This document shows positions 54,703 to 64,000 of a stretch of 64,000 nt of DNA, piece after piece. The notes below the pieces were generated by a model. The model was given only the letters and a program-made list of their open reading frames with translations, had not been told where the DNA came from and ran no database searches. The DNA comes from Gymnogyps californianus. Lineage: Eukaryota > Chordata > Aves > Accipitriformes > Cathartidae. Where the stretch lies: the NCBI RefSeq assembly GCF_018139145.2, contig NC_059483.1, positions 5,606,001-5,670,000 of the forward strand. Direction: 5' to 3'. Every line of letters begins with the position of its first letter. Position 1 is the stretch's first letter. The translations under genes and the position numbers were made by a program.

Positions 54703-57700
54703 CCGTTTAGAGAGGAAAGAGGTACTAAGCCACCATAGTAAGAATTCAGAGGGGTTTGCACCAGTGCAACTTCACTGCAAAACACATCTTTATTCAATTG
54801 ATTTTGCCATGAAGGCAGGAACTTGCATTCGAGTACAGTTGGTAAAAGGATTTAATCATTACTGCTTCCGTTTTGATTTTAAATCAAATACAGTGAGTGT
54901 TTCTGATTCAGAGAATTCTGACATTTTCACCAACTTTACTCCGTCGGTGCCTTTCGATGAGCTTTAGAGCTCACCAGGCAGTCACGAACACAGGAGACCT
55001 GTGTTGGTTCCCAGTTGTGTCTCTCCTCCTCCTGTACAGGACCAAAATCATGGCATTTTGCCTCGACGGCTGTGCCGTCCACATCAGACCGAGGGGGAGC
55101 GTGGTGTGAGACTGAGCCCTGTGCTCCTGCCTGGACCATCCACCGATATCAGTTTCATGGCAGCCGGCAAAGGTGAGGTCACTTCCCGTTGCCCCTGAGA
55201 AATAAAATAAAATTTAAAAAAAAAAGGCAGTTTCTGTGGGTGCTCTGTTCAAACCCCTTCCAAGAGGGAAGCAGGAGACGTGGTATTGATTTTTTCAGTG
55301 TGCAGGTGGCTCAGGCATGTTCTCCACACCGTTAGAACGTGAGCAGATGCTTCATAACTGTAACGGAAAATCAAGGATGCCTCTCTACATCACTGACTTC
55401 CCCCAGTGTTTTGGCAAAGACCGTTGGCCCAAGCAGATGAGAGTAGAATATGAAGTATGTCAGCATCATGAATATTTAAAATATGGTCCACTGTGTGGCA
55501 GAAGTACTATTACTGAGGCTTCTGCTTAGCTGTTTTTTATATCCACCCGTGACTTTTTTGCCAGCGTGTACAAGCGTGGTACCCAGTTTCACACGGTTAG
55601 TAAGTATGGGTTGAATTAAACCATACAGCACAGGTAGCTTTCATGCTAGTGCTTTGGTCGCTACTTTCCCCAACACCCAGTGTGTTCCAGTCTCTCTTTC
55701 AGGTATACTGTCATTTTTACTCTCCGTGGTGGCTTAGCTGTCCATGGTTTCTCTATCTCCCGTGGTTTTGTGTCCCAGAGTGTGATTCTTCAGTGATGCT
55801 GTAGCACAGCAGATGTATTCCGAAAGTTAAATGGCTGAAGTGGTCTGGGTGAGTGGGGCTGTGCAAGTACCAGCTTCGACAGCCGTCACTGTCAGAGTAG
55901 GTGTTGAATTTGCTTCCAGACCCTCTGGAGATCCTTGGGGTTACAAAGCAGCGTAGGTTGAAGAAGGCAGAGGTAAAAACTCCTCTCCTCTCTCCAGCAA
56001 GCACAGAGGAGCTGTGGAAGTGCCTGGCCCTTCTCCCCTCTCCTCCTTACTGGAAACCAGGCTGGAGGCAGCAGAGAATAAGTGGACACTTACGCAGTTT
56101 TCAGCTTCCCACATGGATTTCGTTACTCAGTTGTATGTCATGAATAAACTGACTTACGCAAGATGTTTTACTTGCCAGAGGGTTATTTGCTGTACTTCAA
56201 TGTAATAATACTGCACTATTGCATTATTTGGAAATAATTCTATTGTGTTAAGTATTTTGTATGCAAATACCTTATGAGGAGAAAAAAACCCCCACATAAT
56301 CTTGATTCTTACATCATTTATTCCTTCACTTCTTTGAAAATTATGTCTTGTTATAAAATCACTTCCACTAACTAGTGTTGCATCACCAGTACCCGACCAT
56401 GAATATGCGTTCCTGGGAAGGAGAGGGTGACAGAAACAAACACCTACTCTAATGTGTCATTAGAAATCAAACAGACCTAAAACTTGCTTCTGCTTGCCAA
56501 TGCTCAGATCTTCGAAAAGTCTGTCTCCGGCAGTGAGACCGAGGATGCATCCAGATTACAGAAACTGTGCTTGCATGCAGACAAAATATCATTGAACAAT
56601 TTAAGATTATAGGTTTGCATTGTGCCCACAAAGCTGTTTGTTTATGTATTGGATTAAAATCTTCGTTTTCCACCTCTATTTGCTCAAAGTGAATACTTAG
56701 ATCAGTTAAACAGAGTTCTCCATTCATTTCCACTGGCTGTATCCTTTGTGCGTTACATCCGCTTCTGTATAAACCCGCTCTTTGTTTTGTTTTGAGGTGC
56801 TTCTTAAGGCTCTATCAGGGAACAAGTGGCAATCTAGAATATCTTCAAAAGTGGGATGGATAAAATAGCAGTAACCTGATACTGACACATAAAGGTCACC
56901 GAAAGGCACTGCTGAAACCCCCCGAGCGGGATGGGAGTAGCTGCCTTCGGAAAAGCATGCTGCCTACGGAGGGTGTCTGCATTTGTCTTTCAATATTGAG
57001 GGTTTTTTTCTTTCTGAAGTGTCTATTTTTGGTAAGTTGAAGTAGTTGCTTTGTCGAATGGCAGTGGAAGCTATACGTAGGTGTTAAGTACGTTACACTT
57101 AGCATCGTGTTAGCAAAATGACCTTTTGAGTTCCCGTTTACAGTCAACACCAATCTTTCTGGTTATTGACAGCACTAGACTTTGACATCCTGAGCATTGT
57201 TTGCAGTTTGATACTGTCTTGGTCCTTCCATCATTTTCTTTGGACACAGTACCAGGGTATCATGTCCTACATAGTTTGTCTTGTCTTGTGCAAGTTCCCT
57301 GGAAAGAAGAGAGATTTGCACTTGGGTTTAAAAAATAAATACAGATCTCGGTAGGGCTCTTTCCGTTGACTTGGCCATGGCCTTTAGGCTCTCACAGAGA
57401 AACTTTAAAAAACCCTGCTGGGGGTTTAAGCCATGTGACTCCTGTTGATATTATAATGAGATTTACAGTGCTTAAAACCCACAGGGGACTGACTCCTTAC
57501 TTGGCGTCACATGGCGTTTCTGCAGTCATCCTGGCATATGGGTAACGCGCGCCCTTTTTTTTTGGGTTCTGCCAAACACACTGAAATTGTTACTCTCATA
57601 TGTAGTCTTCATGGACTTTAATGGAGTGTTAACATGAAAGCCTACTTTCTCACCCTTTGCTGTTTTCAGGTATGGAAGCAGATGATAAAACCCGTTATTT

Positions 57701-59084
57701 TCTGAATTACTCTTTTCTGATGTGTATGGAGGGCATTTGACCATATGCCTGTCTGGCTTGGGTGGACGGTGTTCCTTCAGCCATCCTCCCTCTTTCTCAG
57801 CTGAGGAAATGTGTGGTGTAGCATTTTTCTAATTTCCTTGCAAGGAGTGCATCGGTCCCTTTGTTCTTTTAAAAACTTAACTGATAGAGCTTCTCCCCAC
57901 TTGCACACTTTAAAAAAACTGATTAAGTTAAACCAGTGTAATATTCCTTTATAGAAAAGGCCTTTGTAAGTCTCTTCACCTGCAGTTGGTTTTTTTAGGC
58001 AATTACCTTGCGCATATATATATTTATGCTTGAAGAACTGTTTGTAAACAGCCAAAAATAAGATTTTAATGAAATAATGAATTAGGTTAATGTACAAGTC
58101 GTAATACCTTTTCCAGTCAGATCTGTACCTTTTTTGAATTTTTAAAAAAATTTAAAAATAATTAAAAAACCCACCTTCAGTTATCTTAATTGGGCCTAAA
58201 GTCAAAAGTGGCAGAATCTGGGCAACAGTTTCTCGTGCAACTGCCTTGCATTTGGGATAGCATCTCAGGGGGTATGTTCTATGGTGATCTTGCTATCCAG
58301 TGCATCAGAAATAATACAAGAACACAATTTTGTTATAGTACCCGGGCAGATAATACTGCAGAACAAGAATAAATAATAAATAAATTTCCACATGTGTATA
58401 AAAGTGAAATGGCAAAAAATAGGCATTTACCCGTAACGTTACCTGTAATCCAGGATAAAATAAGTCATAAAGGCCACACCTAGATGCCAGTATTTGTTCA
58501 TATCCTTTGTGTATGTTTGAAGTTCATAATACAGCACAGGCATACTGTAGCAAAAAGGTTTGCTATGAAAAATAGATATGTGTGTGAGCATAAAATCGAG
58601 ATTTCAATATTATTTTGACATTTTATTTTTAAAGTCATCTAAGGTTATGGAAATTGCTGCAAAAATAATTCCTTTGCTTAAGAAGTTTCTATGCAGAAGT
58701 TGAATAAAGAAGATATTTTAGAATATGGTTCACCAGTTAGTGCAACAGATACATTTCCCTGAGCACCACATGGCCCGGATCAAAGCATCTCATGACTTGG
58801 ATCAGTGCAGCCAAATCATTACGTATTGATTGGAATCCCGCTGAAGGATTAACCCCTTAGTGCTCATACGAATTTTTTTCTTTAACCCTGGTTTCAGTAG
58901 TTAGAAAGCTCTGTGACGTTCCTGCCAAATCTTAGCAAGGTTAATAGCCCCCACTAACCCCTCGTACTGAGGAATCCTTTGATTACAAGGTTCCTTTTTT
59001 TATGATGAATTTTGCGTTTGAAAATATATCTTGAATTTTCTTTACTGGGACATAAGGGGGCTGTACTTGTGCAAAGAAACAGCC

Positions 59085-59170
59085 TGTAAGAGGGGAAAAA
59101 AAAAAAACCACTCCAAAATGAAAAAAAAAAAAACCAAAACAAAACAAAAAAAAAAACCACCAAAACCCCC
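59085..59170. repeat. A-rich simple sequence
   Basis: Three or more A runs of 10-13 nt separated by CC-containing spacers, with AAACAAAACAAAA words. About 500 nt upstream of exon 12. Confidence 0.85.
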
Positions 59171-59619
59171 AACCCAGTAAATAAATAACATGGTGGGAAA
59201 GCCAAGGCTGCAAACTTGATGCTTTTCCTCTTTCTATAGCGATGAGGAAAGCCTCAGGTCCGGTTGTATTGTGTTATAAGAATACACTGCTGTATGGAGA
59301 TGACTTTTCTTCCTGATGAAGTTGAATTGTAAATATGCAATGTTCATAAATTTCTTAGCAAAATATCAAGCAGGATATTAAGCAGGTCTGTCAAATGATT
59401 TCTCCCCCGTCCATGTTAATTTAAATTCTTCACAAAGCTTTTAATTAATGAATGAAATGTAGGAGGATAGCTAAGTAAGAATGACACATGTTTCGCACTG
59501 CAAATGATATTTAATTCTGTTTTGAAAAACCATGGGCAGAGTCAGGTGGGTACCGTGAGATGTTAGGGATGTTTCAGGATCTGTTGTTTGCTGTTCTTAA
59601 GAGTCTTTGTGAAGATTAA

Positions 59620-59781
<162 letters not shown>

Positions 59782-59854
59782 TAAGGATGGTTTTTTTGGC
59801 ACTTGCATTGTACAGAAAGCATGCCCTGAAATTTTGTGTGCTGTCACTCACCGT

Positions 59855-59925
59855 GGGCCTGATGCAAAGCCCATTGAAGTCAACAGAGCGCTCCCTTTCA
59901 CTTCAGTGGCTTTTGGATCAGGCTC
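59855..59925. repeat. Palindromic MITE-like amniote repeat (c)
   Basis: The left arm GGGCCTGATGCAAAGCCCAT and TGAAGTCAA is complementary, with a few mismatches, to the right arm TTCACTTCAGTGGCTTTTGG and ATCAGGCTC. A near-complete hairpin of about 70 nt located 75 bp after the exon 12 donor. Confidence 0.7.
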
Positions 59926-60615
59926 AAGAACGTTTTAACAGGGGATAGTAAATTAGCCCCGTGGGGAAAGTATGGTCTTGCTCAGTGTAGTACTATAAAA
60001 ATAGAGTGTTTGCAGTTCCGCAGCCTTTTTTTTAATTATTTATTTAAATAATTTTTAAGTTGCAGTATTGCTAATGTAAACAATACAACCTTGATTTAAC
60101 CTTGATTTCACTTTAATTTAGAAATTTAGTCTTAAATTAACTCCGTAATGAAAGAGAGAATTGCAGAACATCACATGAAATTTAATTTATGTCAAATAAG
60201 TAACTAATGCACAAAGTCTATACTACTAAAAATAAACTATAATTATATTAATTGGGCCCCTGCAGTTTGCTGCAGACCTTTCCTTACTGCCAAAGAACAC
60301 AGTTCTACACATTGCATAAACAGTACATTATGGACTAGTATGTGGTAATGCGTGCATCCCAATGCTGGGAAGGACCGACAGAGCTCTAATAACTTACACA
60401 TGGCTGCTCCGCAGCTAAACCGTCAGCTTCACCCCTCCAAGCTGGAGCAAGAAGAGTTTTCTGTCTGGGTAGATCACCAGGTACACATATGCTTTGGGTG
60501 CATCCAGGTTCTTGAAGGTTTGGGCACTGATCTTTTCTCAAGTACTACGGCTGTTGGGTTGTAAGATCACAAAAGACCAGCCGCCCAAGCAATGTTTATG
60601 ATTTAAATGCGCAAA

Positions 60616-60711
60616 GGGACAAATTCTGCTCCCATTTACAGTGGTGATCTCATGAAGTTAGTCCACATAAATACATGGAATTCTTCAGGATGGATAAGTA
60701 GGATTAGTCCC
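60616..60711. repeat. Palindromic MITE-like amniote repeat (d)
   Basis: The ends GGGACAAATTCTGCTCCCAT and GGATTAGTCCC are inverted-repeat-like, with TTTACAGTGGTGAT next to the left end. Diverged member of the same class as element (c). Confidence 0.45.
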
Positions 60712-60854
60712 AAAACGTTCAGCTATATCTATTCTTTCTGGGGCAGTTCCCTGGATTTTTATGTGAGGGAGGGAAGGGCGACAGCAAGCAGAGGATGTTT
60801 GTTGGATGATGTTAGATGATACAGATAGGTTTTTGCTCTCAGAACAGAATGGGC

Positions 60855-60911
60855 CAGTTCTGCTTCCACTGGCAAAACCCTCCTGAATTCAGTAGGAGCA
60901 GCGCCGGTCCT
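60855..60911. repeat. Palindromic MITE-like amniote repeat (e)
   Basis: The left arm GGGCCAGTTCTGCTTCCACT pairs with AGTAGGAGCAGCGCCGGTCC at the right. Short loop of about 17 nt, same terminal GGGCCA-type sequence as the other elements. Confidence 0.6.
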
Positions 60912-62918
60912 AGTATAAACATATGTTACAAGTAAGGAGTAGTACAGTAAGGTTCTCATTACAAGAGGATTACAAAATAAGAAGGTGCTAGTCATAAATT
61001 TCCATGAAGGGTGGCCTTTTTTCTTTTAATTCGTCCTGTTGTTCACTTAAGTGAAATAAATGCTAATCTCGCCATACTTGCCAGCTCATTCATATTCATA
61101 TGCCATGCTATAGCATTTAGACCTTTAAAACAATTCTAATTTTTATTGCACTTAATGCAAGGGAAAGGTGCTGTGGTAGCCTTAGATATTGGAATAACAT
61201 GTGTAGTCACACAAGGGCAGATTATCCCACCTTTGCTTCCTGTGCTAGTCCCATGTTCCAGATTAGATCTGTTGGTTTCAGGAAGATTTCTTACAGAGCA
61301 GTGGACTGCTTGACGTGACCATGCGTAGAAAATAGAGCCCTTAAGTCACAAGGCATGGGTAGAGGCAAGGTTGATTTTTATATGGTATTTTGGAGATGTT
61401 TCAGTAAGTAGACCAAGTCCACCAGTTCACCTGGAGGAGATACTTGGGGCAATCAATAGGTAGGAATAACCTGAAAACCATTACCAGCCCAGTCTGGACC
61501 CAAAGTGGCTCCATCTACTCCCAGCTCCAACAATTCTGGTTCTTTTATCACTGACTTACTGTCAATCTTTTTTTTTTTTTCCGCATTGAAACCTTTCAAC
61601 AGAAATATTTCGTGTGACTTTCTTAAACCCATCAGCTCGTGTAAATTTTCTCATTATCCAAATTCTACAGTGTCCAGACAAAGTCTTATTGTTCAGAGTG
61701 ATATTTAACCCAGAACGAATGCAGAAATGAATGTCCCCGAGCAGCGTATTGGCACTGTTAGGAAGTGAGCCTTGCTTCATAAACGATACCGTAGCCTTCC
61801 AAGTCTCCTGTGGAGTGTCCGTCCTTAAATTATATTGCCATTTATCAGAATTCTTTGCTCAATGAAAAGATAACAGGTAGATGCTTGAAGTTTCTGATAC
61901 TTGTATAATCCGTGAAGCTCTTTCGACAGTCCCCTCAAGAGAAAAGCTCTTGTTTACCAAGTGAAATACAGCCCGTGTATCAATTGAGCATTGCTTAATT
62001 TCACTTACCTCAGTAAAAAGGCCTGTTAGAAAAAGCAAAGAGAAGTTACATGTGGAATGAAAGCCCTGTATGCCAATAAAATGATTCTGCAGTTAAGGGA
62101 GAAAAAAGGACTCGCAGGTCTAAAACATGGTTCATTTCTTTTCCTCTTGAGGAAGAAATATCATAACTGTTGGTAAATCAAAACCAGAGATTTGACACTC
62201 TTCTGTGATGGTTCTGTAGTGTTTGTTCCCAAGGTGAGGTACACCACAGGGCCCTTGATTTCAAAGATAAATACTGTACAAATAACGATCCTAGTTGTCT
62301 TTCACTCACAGCCAACAGGAGGATGCTTATCAGAACCAGCAGATACACAGGCTATTGTACGCATTTATTTCCCTGTTTCTTTTTGAAATAAGTTGCAGTT
62401 TTAGCGTTGGGGTTTTCTTTTTTTTGTTTTGTTTTTTTTAATCCATCAGCCATTGGTTATCATGTGATGCGGTATCAGTTAAAGCTAACTGATAGCAGCA
62501 GGGACTGCTGCTAAGCCTAATGAAACAGGAGCACCCTGCGTGCTCCAGAATACTCCCCGAGCCCAAAAACAAAAACAAGTCCAGTCTCATCGCGGTGACC
62601 TGATGGCCTTCTGCCAAGCTGCGGCAAGCAAGGTGAGGGCTGGAGGGTGCACACGTGTCTCGCGTGTTAACCAGGGCCCGTCTCGCAGGCAGCAACGAAA
62701 GGAGCAATTAGTAGCACAGAGCGACTTTCCTTCAAAATTGACTATATCCTTGATTTCATTTGCATGTGTTTAAAGACCGTTGCAGATAGAAATACATGCC
62801 CCTTATACGGCAAGTTGTGCAGGAAATCCCTGCTGGAGGGAGGGTGGTTTATTCAGCAAGGTATGCAGGCATCCCAGGCAAAAAATGAGGGAGAAGACTG
62901 AGTAGGGGTTTATCTCCC

Positions 62919-62941
62919 CCCCCCCCCCCCTTTTTTTTAAA
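62919..62941. repeat. Poly(C)-poly(T) tract
   Basis: About 14 C followed directly by 8 T. Low-complexity sequence, length uncertain. Confidence 0.85.
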
Positions 62942-63599
62942 TTTGATTGTGGTTGAGATGTGCTTAATCATGGCTGTACCATTTTTAAATCAAATATCTT
63001 CTTTAAAAGAGGGACACAGACCGTTGGAGAGATCTTGCAATCCTATATTGCAGTGATGCTAGTAATCTGCTTCATGTGCATTTAACTTTGATGAAACGAA
63101 GGGGAGTTTATGTGAAAGAAACTACTAAGTGCACTCTGTAATGTTTTCACAAGTGTTTTTATCATGGTAACATCTTGTTTACTTTAGTTGCCTGCCTAAA
63201 ACTACTTGGAACATGTTAAGAAAACATTTCGAGAAAGCTTCTACAAAGAGGCTTTTGTTTAGCAGCAACTGTGAGACTGCTCGACTCACAAAGGTGTTAA
63301 CTTTCAACCCCTTAAGCACTTCCACATGAAATTCCAGCAACTATGTTTGTGGTTTTGGAAAAACAAAGTGTATATTAAAGAAACCAGGTATATGCTAATA
63401 CATGTTGAAGTAGGCCGGAAATCATAAATTGTTTCAAAGGCATTAATTGCTATCATTTGCATGTCAAAATGTTCTGCAGTGAAATCATCTGCAGTTAGCA
63501 CAACAGAGACTTCTTAATCAAATAGGTAGCAAGGGCAGAGAAAAGGCTAGTCTATAGATGTCTTTCGAGATTTTTAGATTCCTGGCAGGCCCAGTTAAA

Positions 63600-64000
63600 C
63601 TCCCCAGCTACACAGCGTTGCTGGCAAAGGTGCTGCCGCCCGGCGCGGGGATGCACCGGCATCTGGGGCACCCCTTCCCGCTCACGGGGCTGGGGCGGGG
63701 GGGGGGGGGACGGGGGACACACGACCCTCCTCGGCCCTCGGGGATGCAAGCAAGCATTTTCCTTTCCCAGCCCGCCCCGTATTGGGAATTAGCGTTCAAA
63801 TGTCGACGTTACCGTTTCTTTTACAGCCTCCTGATGAACCTTCCTGCCCTGGCAGGGGAGGTGGGGGGGGAGTTCGGGACCTCTGCGGTGGCGGCGCGGC
63901 GGGAGGAGGCCGGGGTGGCCCAAATCCCACAGTGCCCTCTAGTGCTCCCGGGGATGCGCGTAGGGAAAGTTTGCAGCCAGCAACCCGAAAGTAGCGTCCC
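63600..64000. other. GC-rich end with G runs
   Basis: GC-rich sequence with CpG words (GCCGCCCGGCGCGGGG), a G run near 63696-63709 and GGCGGCGCGGCGGGAGGAGG near 63891. A pyrimidine tract with CAG (TTTCTTTTACAG) at about 63825 resembles an acceptor, but the following frame is not FOXP1. Possibly a second intragenic CpG-rich element cut by the window edge. Confidence 0.4.

Noticed and set aside
63810..63994. Acceptor-like TTTCTTTTACAG followed by an open frame as the next FOXP1 exon
   Set aside because: The following residues (Pro/Gly-rich) do not match the expected zinc-finger histidine segment HLNSEH. The frame is GC-driven.

Overview
This window is vertebrate nuclear DNA. It is mostly intron and carries five consecutive coding exons, all on the + strand, of the forkhead transcription factor gene FOXP1. 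The translated exons match FOXP1 rather than its paralogue FOXP2: the glutamine-rich segments are short, and there are FOXP1-type stretches such as [35 protein letters not shown] and SVHTPKRE. A few residues differ from the mammalian protein as I remember it. An old CR1 LINE fragment, small amniote-type palindromic repeats, few young interspersed repeats and fairly short introns point to a sauropsid, most likely a bird. A turtle or crocodilian cannot be excluded from this window alone.

Layout, using human exon numbers from memory: 1-30141 is the 3' part of the intron before exon 8. It contains a strong CpG island at about 18.85-19.6 kb. Exon 8 is 30142-30279, exon 9 is 31404-31493, exon 10 is 36983-37142, exon 11 is 43404-43608 and exon 12 is 59676-59780. 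The rest, 59781-64000, is the start of the next intron. All introns are GT-AG. Phases run 0, 0, 0, 1, 2, 2, and the five exons join in one open frame of 698 nt (232 codons plus 2 nt).

Together the exons encode the glutamine-rich N-terminal half of FOXP1, the linker after it, and the first half of the C2H2 zinc finger (its two cysteines). The zinc-finger histidines, leucine zipper and forkhead domain lie beyond the right edge. The initiator-methionine exon and the exon before exon 8 lie beyond the left edge. No second protein-coding gene, tRNA or microRNA was recognised on either strand.

The most interesting features are: the intragenic CpG island, a candidate internal promoter for the N-terminally truncated FOXP1 isoform that would begin at the ATGATG of exon 8; tandem splice acceptors at exons 9 and 10 that would add or remove one or two residues in the glutamine-rich region; and several ancient repeats found by comparing parts of the window with each other. 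These include a diverged repeat pair about 22 kb apart that shares a hairpin, and five short palindromic elements. Noncoding conservation is suspected in several AT-rich intronic stretches but cannot be shown without an alignment.
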